DNA of 53,734 nt from an uncultured Sterolibacterium sp. (GTDB lineage: Bacteria > Pseudomonadota > Gammaproteobacteria > Burkholderiales > Rhodocyclaceae), in NCBI GenBank assembly GCA_903832735.1, contig CAILCO010000110.1, positions 1 to 53,734 on the forward strand, read 5' to 3'. Within the stretch, counting starts at the first letter, position 1; every line of letters begins with the position of its first letter. Positions 18,329-25,755 of the stretch are shown piece by piece. Below the pieces are notes generated by a model that made no database searches, was not told where the DNA came from, and saw only the letters and a program-made list of their open reading frames with translations. A program made the translations under genes and the position numbers.

Positions 18329-19348
18329 ATGCTGAATCGAGTCTTGGTATTTGTCTTCTTGTATTCCCTGGCCTGGGCGGCGGCTGCCACGGAATCCTGC
18401 CAGCCTGGAAAGCCTCAGCTGATCATTTACCATCCTGGAAGCATTTCAGCCGCGTTGAAAGCTGTGGAGACTCTATTCACTCAACAGAGTGGTATTTGCA
18501 TTGAAGACTATGCGGGTGGCAGCGTGAGTTTGGCGAGAAAGCTGACGGCCGGTGGCTTGATTAGCGATCTCTATGCCAGTGCCGACTACCAGATCATCGA
18601 TAACATGTTGAAGCCAGCGGGTTTCGCTGACTACAGCATACGTTTCGCCGGCGGGGCTATGGTCTTGGCCTATACGACGAACAGTAAGTACGCGGCAACC
18701 ATTGCCAAATCCGGCAGCAGGTTCAGTCCACCCAACGCCATTCCTGAGGCCGCTACGGACTGGTACGCACAACTGACCCAGCCAGGCGTCACGGTTTCCG
18801 GCTCGCATCCGTTTCTCGATCCCGGCGGGTACCGTGCTGACATGATCTTCCAACTCGCGCAGGATCACTACGGCGTGGCGAATCTTTATGACGAGTTGCT
18901 CTCGCACTATGCGATTTCTAATGCACCCGGTGGCCTCGGCAAGGTATTCGACTACCAATTCATTTACGAGCATGGAGCACAGGCGAGCTACAAGGCCGAC
19001 AAGACGGGAACCTACCGCTATGTCAAACTTCCTGATGCGATCAACCTGGGCGTGCCCGGCCTGAACGACCTCTATGCCAAGCGTAGTGTCACGCTTCCCG
19101 GCCTCCAGAGTGCCGGTGCTGCGACAGCGGTCAACATTCCCGCCAGCCGCGTCACTTGGGGCATTACCCTGATGAAAGCCGCTCCGAACCGGGAAAACGC
19201 GCTTGCCTTCCTGGAATTACTTTTCAGTAGCCAGGGTGCGGCGATTTTGAGCGCCGTCGGGCCAGCCCCGCTCAGTCCGCCGATCGTCAGCAAACAGGAC
19301 TTCGCGCTGCTACCCGCCGCGCTGAAGGCACTCGTGCAGTCGAAGTAG
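18329..19348 (+). CDS. WtpA-like molybdate/tungstate-binding protein (orphan)
   Basis: A 339-residue periplasmic protein with a signal peptide (MLNRVLVFVFLYSLAWAAAA). The family signature is clear: LIIYHPGSISAALKAVE, GGSVSLARKLTAGG, DLYASADYQIID, then the second-lobe VKLPDAINLG. These are the anion-binding segments of WtpA/ModA-type proteins. AGGGAG precedes the ATG at 18329. No permease or ATPase is adjacent, so it must work with a transporter elsewhere; ModBC at 2988-4741 lacks an intact ModA and is a candidate partner. The upstream TonB receptor may deliver the same ligand across the outer membrane. Confidence 0.85.
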   Translation: MLNRVLVFVFLYSLAWAAAATESCQPGKPQLIIYHPGSISAALKAVETLFTQQSGICIEDYAGGSVSLARKLTAGGLISDLYASADYQIIDNMLKPAGFADYSIRFAGGAMVLAYTTNSKYAATIAKSGSRFSPPNAIPEAATDWYAQLTQPGVTVSGSHPFLDPGGYRADMIFQLAQDHYGVANLYDELLSHYAISNAPGGLGKVFDYQFIYEHGAQASYKADKTGTYRYVKLPDAINLGVPGLNDLYAKRSVTLPGLQSAGAATAVNIPASRVTWGITLMKAAPNRENALAFLELLFSSQGAAILSAVGPAPLSPPIVSKQDFALLPAALKALVQSK

Positions 19349-19382
19349 GTGTTTGCGGTTAGCCAGAGCTATGAACAGGGTC

Positions 19383-19751
19383 TTATTTCTTCAGCAACGG
19401 AATGTCGCCGGCCTTGGTCCCGGCCGGAATCGACGCCAAGTAGGCGTAGATGTCGGCCAGATCCTGGCTGCTGACGAATTTCTCGGGATAGCGCGGCATG
19501 ACGTTGCGCGGATCGCGCATCTGGTTCTCGAAGGCGTCATAGGGGAAGGGCTGCGGCGCCAGCTTCGGTCCGGCTTTGCCGCCGCCCTGGCCGACCGTGC
19601 CGTGACAGCTGTAGCAGATATGTTTCATGTACAACTGTTTGCCCCGCTCAGTTGCTCCTGGCGAACTGGTCAATGCCTCGGAATCGGCTGCGCCGGCCGC
19701 GAATGCGAGCAGGCCTGCTGCCAGCAGCGTTATGCCCGTCAACTTTCTCAT
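19383..19751 (-). CDS. Periplasmic c-type cytochrome
   Basis: A 122-residue exported monohaem cytochrome c. The signal peptide is MRKLTGITLLAAGLLAFAAG, the haem site is CYSCH (residues 46-50), and a Met ligand is likely in RNVMPRYPEKF; the helix DLADIYAYLASIP closes the fold. The ATG at 19751 has GGAGGAAGTGAAG before it; an upstream ATG would spoil the signal peptide. The gene is 35 bp downstream of the exported thiamine-diphosphate enzyme, probably in the same operon. It is the obvious candidate electron acceptor for that enzyme. It converges on the WtpA-like gene. Confidence 0.92.
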   Translation of the reverse strand: MRKLTGITLLAAGLLAFAAGAADSEALTSSPGATERGKQLYMKHICYSCHGTVGQGGGKAGPKLAPQPFPYDAFENQMRDPRNVMPRYPEKFVSSQDLADIYAYLASIPAGTKAGDIPLLKK

Positions 19752-19786
19752 CTTCACTTCCTCCCCGTTAGCCGGCGCGGACAACT

Positions 19787-21688
19787 TCAGCGCGGCTGGC
19801 AGATGACGTCGACCAGGGCCGGCGCGCCGCTCTTGACCACCGCCAGCGCCCGCCGGATGGCGGCGCCCAGCGCCCGCGGATCGGTCACCGGCCCTTCGGC
19901 CCAGACGCCGTAGGATTGCGCCAGCCTGGCAAAGTCGACCGCCGGATGATTGATCTCGTTGCCGATCAGCGCGGCGTCGGTGCGCCGTCCGTGCAGGGAA
20001 GCCATGCGCTGCAGATGCATCACTTCCTGGTAGTAGCCGCGGTTATTGTGCATCACCATGAGCAGCGGAATCCGGTGATGGGCCGCGGTCCACAGCGAGC
20101 CCGGCTGGTACAGGGCATCGCCGTCCGGCTGCATCGTCACCGAGATCAGGCCGCGGGATTTGTTGGCCAGCGCGGCGCCCACCGCACCGGGCAGGGAGTA
20201 GCCGACGCCCGAGCCGCCGGAGCCGCCGAGCATCTGGTGGTATTCGCTGGCCGGCCACATCCGCCGTGCCCAATTGATGCGATCGCTGACCACCAGCGAC
20301 CAGGGCTCATCCTTGACGGCGTCGAAGAGTTCCGCCGAGAGGCGGGCCGTGGTCACCGGACTGGCGTCCCAGCCGACCGCCGCGGCGGCGCGAACGCGCC
20401 GGCCCGCCGCTTCGAAGTCGCTCTTCAGCCTGGTCGCGCGCAGCGCCATGACCGCCCGGCGCGCGGGATCGGTGGCGGCGAGGACGCTATCGGTGAGTTC
20501 CGGCAGGCTCGACTGGACATCCCCGGTAATCGCCAGATCGACCGCCATGAAGCGCTGGGAATCCTGATAATTGGACTTCTGATAAACATCGGCAAAGGAC
20601 AGACTGATGGTTTTGACGTTGGCCTTCGCCAGCCGCTGGTATTCGTGAAACGGATCGCTGACGTCGTTCAACTGGCCCCAGGTATCGGCCACTTCGAGCA
20701 GCAGGATCAGGTCGGCGTTCTTCACCAGCTGCGCGCGGCTGTCGCTGTGGTTGAGGTAGTGGGTGTTCGGGAAATTCATGCGCGCACCGAGATCGACCAC
20801 CGGCGCATTCAGCGCTTCCGCCAGTTTCACCAGACGCCGCACGCCCTCCTGGTCGCGCGCCGCACGGTCGGCGATGATCACCGGCGCGTCGGCCGCGACC
20901 AGCATGCGCGCTGCTTCGCGCAGGGCGCCGGAGTCGCCCTGGGACGGCAGCGACGGGGAATACGGCGGTATCTTCAGGGCCGCCTGATGCTCGACCGGAC
21001 GCTCCTGCAGGTCCAGGTCGGCGACCACCAGCACCGGCCCCTTCGGCCCGGTATTGGCGATCTTGTAGGCGCGCACGCTGGACTCGGCGAAATGCTGCAG
21101 CGACATCGGCGTGTCGTCCCACTTGGTGTAGTCGCGCACCATCGCCGCGGCATCCTGCACCGAGTGATACCACTCGGTGCCGGGACGGCGCGTGGTCGCA
21201 TCGAGGCTGTTGCCGGCAAACATCATGATCGGCACCCGGTCGCACCAGGCGTTGTAGATCGCCATGGCGCTGTGCTGCAGGCCGACGGTGCCATGCACCA
21301 TCACCGCCATCGGCTTGCCGGCCGCCTTGGCATAACCGTGGGCGATGGCCACCGAGGTCTCCTCGTGCAGGCAGGTGATCAGTTCGGGTTTGCTGTTGCC
21401 GCCGTAGTTGACCATGGATTCGTGCAGGCTGCGGAAGCTCGATCCCGGATTGGCGGCGATATAGTCGATGCCCAGCGTCTTGATCACATCGACCATGAAG
21501 TCCGAGCCGGGCCGCGGGATCAGTTTCTCGGCGCCCGCCGCGTCGGGCTCCTGCGCCTTCGCCCCGACCGCCGGAGCGCCGACCGCCGCCGAGGCGGCTG
21601 CCAGCATGCCAACGCCAGCCGTGCCGGCGGCCATGCTCTTCAGAAAATTGCGACGATCGACGCCGCCGTTCGGCGATTCCTCACTCAT
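19787..21688 (-). CDS. Tat-exported thiamine-diphosphate-dependent enzyme
   Basis: A 633-residue enzyme of the acetolactate synthase/benzoylformate decarboxylase superfamily. The N-terminus DRRNFLKSMAAGTAGVGM is a twin-arginine signal, so it should fold with its cofactor and cross to the periplasm. The catalytic Glu is in CLHEETSVAIAHGYAKAAGK and the TPP/Mg motif is PDGDALYQ followed by MHNNRGYYQ; the usual GDG is GDA here. The start ATG 21688 has GGGGGGAG upstream. It is cotranscribed with a cytochrome c, suggesting an oxidative C-C cleavage or decarboxylation linked to the respiratory chain. Substrate unknown. It diverges from the bicupin gene across a region with a GTTCC-N7-GGAAC site. Confidence 0.88.
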   Translation of the reverse strand: MSEESPNGGVDRRNFLKSMAAGTAGVGMLAAASAAVGAPAVGAKAQEPDAAGAEKLIPRPGSDFMVDVIKTLGIDYIAANPGSSFRSLHESMVNYGGNSKPELITCLHEETSVAIAHGYAKAAGKPMAVMVHGTVGLQHSAMAIYNAWCDRVPIMMFAGNSLDATTRRPGTEWYHSVQDAAAMVRDYTKWDDTPMSLQHFAESSVRAYKIANTGPKGPVLVVADLDLQERPVEHQAALKIPPYSPSLPSQGDSGALREAARMLVAADAPVIIADRAARDQEGVRRLVKLAEALNAPVVDLGARMNFPNTHYLNHSDSRAQLVKNADLILLLEVADTWGQLNDVSDPFHEYQRLAKANVKTISLSFADVYQKSNYQDSQRFMAVDLAITGDVQSSLPELTDSVLAATDPARRAVMALRATRLKSDFEAAGRRVRAAAAVGWDASPVTTARLSAELFDAVKDEPWSLVVSDRINWARRMWPASEYHQMLGGSGGSGVGYSLPGAVGAALANKSRGLISVTMQPDGDALYQPGSLWTAAHHRIPLLMVMHNNRGYYQEVMHLQRMASLHGRRTDAALIGNEINHPAVDFARLAQSYGVWAEGPVTDPRALGAAIRRALAVVKSGAPALVDVICQPR

Positions 21689-21771
21689 GGTCTCCCCCCG
21701 GCCGGATACCCGGCGCATTTATTACGGCATCTAATCACGTTTTCGGGAAAATCGAAAATATTTGAACCGGC

Positions 21772-21788
21772 ATTCCGTATATCGGAAC
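21772..21788. promoter_or_regulatory. IclR-type operator candidate, site 1
   Basis: ATTCCGTATATCGGAAC: TTCCG and CGGAA halves form a palindrome. It lies about 84 bp from the start of the Tat-exported enzyme gene (reverse strand) and is one of a 17-bp series (21772, 21869, 25672, 30705, 36429/36449). Confidence 0.65.
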
Positions 21789-21796
21789 ATTGCTGC

Positions 21797-21841
21797 CCTG
21801 CCGGAAAATTCCGGCAAATTGACTTTTGATTTTCCGGCAGG
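21797..21841. promoter_or_regulatory. Nested inverted repeats around the -35 box of the bicupin promoter
   Basis: CCTGCCGGAAAA (21797-21808) pairs perfectly with TTTTCCGGCAGG (21830-21841), and within the left side TGCCGGAA (21799-21806) pairs with TTCCGGCA (21809-21816). The -35 hexamer of the forward promoter (21819-21824) lies between the arms. This is distinct from the GTTCC series and suggests a second regulator or a dimer-of-dimers site. Confidence 0.45.
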
Positions 21842-21847
21842 TAGCAT
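21819..21847 (+). promoter_or_regulatory. Sigma-70 promoter for the bicupin-EutA operon
   Basis: TTGACT (21819-21824), 17-bp spacer, TAGCAT (21842-21847). The next element downstream is the operator at 21869-21885, then the bicupin gene at 21906. Confidence 0.55.
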
Positions 21848-21868
21848 CAGTCCATAGAAAGGAACGTT

Positions 21869-21885
21869 GTTCCTTATACAAGAAC
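21869..21885. promoter_or_regulatory. IclR-type operator candidate, site 2
   Basis: GTTCCTTATACAAGAAC, with GTTC and GAAC arms and the same 17-bp length as the other sites. It begins 22 bp after the -10 box and ends 20 bp before the bicupin start codon, a position suited to repression. Confidence 0.65.
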
Positions 21886-21905
21886 GATTCGACGGGAGTC
21901 AGGAA

Positions 21906-23108
21906 ATGCCGCACGACAAGGACCGCAGTCACTGGCACGAACCGGCAGGCAACAAGAAAGCCGGCTTCGGCAAGTTCAGCAAGCAGCCGACACCCTACGA
22001 CGCGTTCATGGAAGAGGAAGGCATTCCGGTGTTCCGCGGCATCGGCATCAGCAAGGTGCAGAACCTGCCGCTCGTTCCCTGGAAACGCGTGGGCGGGCGC
22101 GGCCACTTCATCCAGCTCTACGGCACCGAGGGCAAGTGGGGCTGCTACGTCGTCGAGGTGCCGCCGGCGGGCGCGCTCAACGTCGAAAAGCACATGTACG
22201 AGGAAATCTTCCTGGTCGTCGAGGGTCGCGGCACGACCGAGGTCTGGCAGGAAGGCGACAGCAAGAAGCATGTCTTCGAATGGCAGGCCGGCTCGATGTT
22301 TTCGATCCCGATGAACGCCCTGCATCGCATCGTCAATGGCAGTTCCGGCGGCGCCCTGCTGCTCGCCGGGACCACGGCGCCGAACGTGATGAACCTGATC
22401 AACAGTTTCGGCGCGGTGTTCAACAATCCCTTCGTGTTTCATGATCGCTTCAGCGGTGCCGAGGATTTCTACAAGCCCCGCGACGACATCGAGGCCGACC
22501 CGGTACGCGGACTGGCGATGCGTCGCACCAACCTGATCCCCGACGCGATGAACTGCGAACTGCCGCTGGATAACCGGCGCTCCCCGGGCTACCGCCGCGT
22601 CGAGCCGTTCATGACCAACAACTGCTTCTACTTCTGGATCGGCCAGCACGAAAACGGCCGTTATTCCAAGGCCCACGCGCACACCTCGGCGGCGGTGCTG
22701 ATCTGCCTCAAGGGCAAGGGTTATACCTATACCTGGCCGGAGAAGTTCGGCGAGACGCCGTGGGCCGACGGCCATGCCGCGGAGGTCAAGCGCGTCGACT
22801 ACGAGCCGGTCGGGCTGGTCTCGGCGGCGCCCGGCGGCGCGCGCTGGTACCACCAGCACTTCAGCGTTTCGGAAGACCCGTTCCGCCTCACCGCCTGGTT
22901 CGGCCCGCACAACCCCGGGCGCGACGCCGGGCCGCCGGGCGAGAAGCACACCGACTACACCGCCATCGACGTCGGCGAAGGCGGCACCGCGATTCCGTAC
23001 TGGATGGAAGACCCCTATCTGCGCAATGAATACGCGGCGACGCTGAAGCAGAACGGGGTGACCAACCGGATGGATCCGAACTGGTATCTGCCGCCGACCT
23101 CGAAATAA
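21906..23108 (+). CDS. Bicupin protein, gentisate-dioxygenase-like
   Basis: A 400-residue protein with two cupin domains (about 55-170 and 245-345). In the first, the metal motif is altered (NVEKHMYEEIFLVVEGRG; no HxH). The second keeps HAH in SKAHAHTSAAVLICLKGKG and a later His in WYHQHFSVSE. It lacks the usual Glu, giving a three-His pattern like gentisate 1,2-dioxygenases. An Fe(II) dioxygenase or lyase role is possible but the substrate is unknown. The start is the ATG at 21906 after GGGAGTCAGGAA. It heads the operon with the EutA-like gene 11 bp downstream. Relatives are encoded at 1-161 (partial) and 35247. Confidence 0.82.
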   Translation: MPHDKDRSHWHEPAGNKKAGFGKFSKQPTPYDAFMEEEGIPVFRGIGISKVQNLPLVPWKRVGGRGHFIQLYGTEGKWGCYVVEVPPAGALNVEKHMYEEIFLVVEGRGTTEVWQEGDSKKHVFEWQAGSMFSIPMNALHRIVNGSSGGALLLAGTTAPNVMNLINSFGAVFNNPFVFHDRFSGAEDFYKPRDDIEADPVRGLAMRRTNLIPDAMNCELPLDNRRSPGYRRVEPFMTNNCFYFWIGQHENGRYSKAHAHTSAAVLICLKGKGYTYTWPEKFGETPWADGHAAEVKRVDYEPVGLVSAAPGGARWYHQHFSVSEDPFRLTAWFGPHNPGRDAGPPGEKHTDYTAIDVGEGGTAIPYWMEDPYLRNEYAATLKQNGVTNRMDPNWYLPPTSK

Positions 23109-23119
23109 GAGGCCAGGTC

Positions 23120-24643
23120 TTGAGCGAAGCCGCGGGCGGCCGGGTATTTTTCAGCAACGTCAGGCGCAGCCTCGAAGAGGAAGATGAGATCCGTCTGGTC
23201 AGTGTCGGCGTCGACATCGGCTCCGCCACTTCCCATCTGGTCTTTTCGCGCATCGTCATGGAGCGCCAGGACAGCCGCTATGTGGTCTCCCTGCGCGAGG
23301 TGGTGCACGAGTCCGAAGTGCTGCTGACGCCCTACGCCGACGACCTCTCCATCGACGCCGCGGCGCTGGGGCGCTTCATCGATCGTCAATATGTCCTGGC
23401 CGGGATAGACCCGCTGGTCATCGACACCGGCGCGCTGATCCTCACCGGCGTCGCGGTCAGGAGAGCCAATGCGCGCGCCATCGGCGAACTGTTCGCGGCC
23501 CAGGCCGGCCGGTTCGTCTCGGTGAGCGCCGGCGACGCCCTGGAAACCACCTTGGCGGCCTTCGGTTCCGGCGCCGCGGCGCGTTCGATCCGCGATGCGG
23601 CGCGGGTCATGAATATCGATATCGGCGGCGGCACCTCGAAGATCTCCCTCTGCGCGGCCGGCGAAGTGGTCGATCTGACCGCGGTCGACATCGGCGCGCG
23701 CATCGTCTGTTTCGATGACGCCGGGCGGGTTGCCAGGATCGAGGCGGCCGGCCAGCGCTTCGCCGACGAGATCGGGCTGACCCTGGCAGTCGGCGCCGTC
23801 CCCGATGCCGAAGGCCTGCAGCGGATGATTGCGCGGATGGCCGAGCGGCTGTTCGAGATCGTCCGCCTGCCCGCCGCCGAACTGGCGCCCGAAGCCCGCG
23901 CGCTGCTGCGCCTGGCGCCGCTGGCCAACGACGGTGCGCCGGATTGCCTGTGCTTCTCCGGCGGCGTCTCGGAATACATCTACGGCCTGCAGAGTCGCTC
24001 CTTCAACGATCTCGGCGCGCCGCTGGCACTGGCCGTGCTGCAACGCCTGGAGCGCTGGGGGCCGGCCATCGTCCGGCCGGAGCAGGGCCTGCGCGCCACC
24101 GTGGTCGGCGCCTCGCAATACACCATCCAGGTCAGCGGCAGCACGATTTACGTCGCGCCCCAGGCCGTCCTGCCGCTAAAAAATGTCGCCGTGATCACGC
24201 CCGACCTGCCCCTGGCGGCGGATGTGCTGGACGCAGCGGAGATCGCGGCGGCGGTGCAAACGGCACTCCTCCGCTTCGATCTGCAGCACGGCGAACAGCC
24301 GGTCGCGCTGTGCTATCGCTGGCAGGACTCGGCCACCTTCGCCCGCATCGACGCCTTCTGCCGCGGCGTCGCCGCCGGGCTGGCAGCGCTGCTGGCGCAG
24401 GGACAGCCGCTGATCCTGGTCGGCGACGGCGACATCGGCGGCCTGATCGGCATCCACTGCGAGGAGGAACTGCGTCTGGCCAATGCCATCGTTTCGATCG
24501 ACGGCATCAACCTGAAAACCTTCGACTTCATCGACATCGGCGCCTTGCTCGACACCTCGGGCGCGGTTCCCGTGGTGATCAAGTCCCTGGTCTTTCCCGG
24601 CTCCGCCGCGGTCGGCTGGCATCCCGAACGAGCAGCCGCATAA
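23120..24643 (+). CDS. EutA-like reactivating factor 1
   Basis: A 507-residue ASKHA-fold protein of the EutA family, whose known member reactivates adenosylcobalamin-dependent ethanolamine ammonia-lyase using ATP. Phosphate-1 is VGVDIGSATSHLVFSR (about residue 29), phosphate-2 NIDIGGGTSKI, connect/adenosine CFSGGVSEYIYG, and the EutA-type C-terminal segment LPLKNVAVITPDLP then SIDGINLKTFDFIDIG. The start is a TTG at 23120 with AGAGG upstream; no better ATG exists. It is between the bicupin and hydrolase genes. No eutB or eutC is in the window, so its target enzyme is unknown. A paralog lies at 28902. Confidence 0.85.
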   Translation: MSEAAGGRVFFSNVRRSLEEEDEIRLVSVGVDIGSATSHLVFSRIVMERQDSRYVVSLREVVHESEVLLTPYADDLSIDAAALGRFIDRQYVLAGIDPLVIDTGALILTGVAVRRANARAIGELFAAQAGRFVSVSAGDALETTLAAFGSGAAARSIRDAARVMNIDIGGGTSKISLCAAGEVVDLTAVDIGARIVCFDDAGRVARIEAAGQRFADEIGLTLAVGAVPDAEGLQRMIARMAERLFEIVRLPAAELAPEARALLRLAPLANDGAPDCLCFSGGVSEYIYGLQSRSFNDLGAPLALAVLQRLERWGPAIVRPEQGLRATVVGASQYTIQVSGSTIYVAPQAVLPLKNVAVITPDLPLAADVLDAAEIAAAVQTALLRFDLQHGEQPVALCYRWQDSATFARIDAFCRGVAAGLAALLAQGQPLILVGDGDIGGLIGIHCEEELRLANAIVSIDGINLKTFDFIDIGALLDTSGAVPVVIKSLVFPGSAAVGWHPERAAA

Positions 24644-24654
24644 TCGGCTCCCGC

Positions 24655-25662
24655 ATGCCACCCGTGATCCCGCTTGCCGCCACCGACGTCCATCGCCCCT
24701 GGCAGCAGGCGCGCCATGGGCGCCGGGCCCAAGCCCTGTATCCGGCGATCGAGCCTCACGCCAGCGGCTTCCTCGAAGTCGCCGGTGGCCACACGCTGTA
24801 CTGGGAAACCTGCGGCAACCCCGCAGGCACGCCGGTGCTTTTTCTCCATGGCGGGCCGGGCGGCGGCTGCACGGCGAGCAGCCGGCGCTGGTTCGATCCG
24901 CAACGCTACCGCATCGTGCTCTTCGACCAGCGCGGCTGCGGCCGCTCGCGCCCGCTGGCGGGCATCGCGGAAAACACCACCGAGCATCTGATCGAAGATA
25001 TCGAAGTCCTGCGCCGCCATTGCGGCATCGAGCGCTGGCTGCTGTTCGGCGGTTCCTGGGGGGCGACCCTGGCGCTGGCTTACGGGCAGCGCCATCCGGC
25101 GCGGGTGCGAGCGATGATCCTGCGCGGCGTGTTCGCCGGCACTCAGCCCGAACTCGACTGGCTCTATCGCGAGGGCGCATCGAAGCTGTTTCCGGAGGCT
25201 TGGGAACATTTCCGGCAATTCATCCCCGCGCCCCTGCACGATGATCTGATCGCCGCCTACCATGCGCGTCTGAACTGCGGCGATGCTCCAGAGGAACTGC
25301 GCGCGGCCCGCGCCTGGTGCGCCTGGGAAGACGCGCTGACGACGCTGCTGCCCCAGCCGGGGGAGCATGGCGACGCGCAGCAGCTCGCGCTGGCGCGGAT
25401 CGAGTGCCACTATTTCCGGCAGCGCAGCTTTCTCGACGAGGGCCAGTTGCTCGCCCAGGCCCATCTGCTGCGCGGCATTCCCGCGGTCATCGTCCAGGGC
25501 CGCTACGATCTGGTCACCCCGCCCGCGACCGCATGGCAACTGGCCCGCGCCTGGCCGCAGGCGGACCTGCAGATCGCGCCCGATGCCGGCCATGCCTCAT
25601 CGGAGCCGGGCAACCTGCGTCGCCTGCTCCTGGCCTGCGACCGCTACGCCGACGGTCAGTGA
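24655..25662 (+). CDS. pip: Prolyl iminopeptidase-like alpha/beta hydrolase
   Basis: A 335-residue cytoplasmic serine hydrolase. It has oxyanion-hole HGGPGGGC, DQRGCGRSRP, nucleophile Ser134 in GGSWGATLALAYG, Asp285 in GRYDLVTPP and His313 in DAGHASSEP, with the family-typical helical cap (DELWYRE-like region). This matches proline iminopeptidase, which releases N-terminal proline, but relatives also cleave small amides and esters. It starts 12 bp after the EutA-like gene, as the third gene of that operon, which suggests an amide or ester bond in the pathway substrate. Confidence 0.85.
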   Translation: MPPVIPLAATDVHRPWQQARHGRRAQALYPAIEPHASGFLEVAGGHTLYWETCGNPAGTPVLFLHGGPGGGCTASSRRWFDPQRYRIVLFDQRGCGRSRPLAGIAENTTEHLIEDIEVLRRHCGIERWLLFGGSWGATLALAYGQRHPARVRAMILRGVFAGTQPELDWLYREGASKLFPEAWEHFRQFIPAPLHDDLIAAYHARLNCGDAPEELRAARAWCAWEDALTTLLPQPGEHGDAQQLALARIECHYFRQRSFLDEGQLLAQAHLLRGIPAVIVQGRYDLVTPPATAWQLARAWPQADLQIAPDAGHASSEPGNLRRLLLACDRYADGQ

Positions 25663-25671
25663 ATTTTTGCG

Positions 25672-25688
25672 GTTCCTATATATAGAAC
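25672..25688. promoter_or_regulatory. IclR-type operator candidate, site 3
   Basis: GTTCCTATATATAGAAC, arms GTTC/GAAC at the common 17-bp spacing. It lies 67 bp before the binding-protein gene that shares a transcription unit with the IclR gene. A promoter is not obvious here. Confidence 0.65.
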
Positions 25689-25701
25689 ATCGTTTCATTT
25701 A

Positions 25702-25725
25702 ATGCGACAATGCGACGATGCGACA
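25702..25725 (+). repeat. Three tandem 8-bp repeats
   Basis: ATGCGACA, ATGCGACG, ATGCGACA in tandem, directly after operator site 3 and before the binding-protein gene. The first ATG is in frame with that gene but would put charged residues before the leader, so I do not use it as the start. Confidence 0.6.
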
Positions 25726-25755
25726 ATTTGCGCTGTGGATCACTTTGGAGCGGGC

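Noticed and set aside
19916-21829. Long forward frame opposite the ThDP enzyme
   Set aside because: Arg/His-rich translation without any motif; the reverse strand has a complete ThDP enzyme with Tat leader and ribosome site.
25702-25725. CRISPR-like repeat
   Set aside because: Three contiguous 8-bp units with no spacers and no cas genes in the window.
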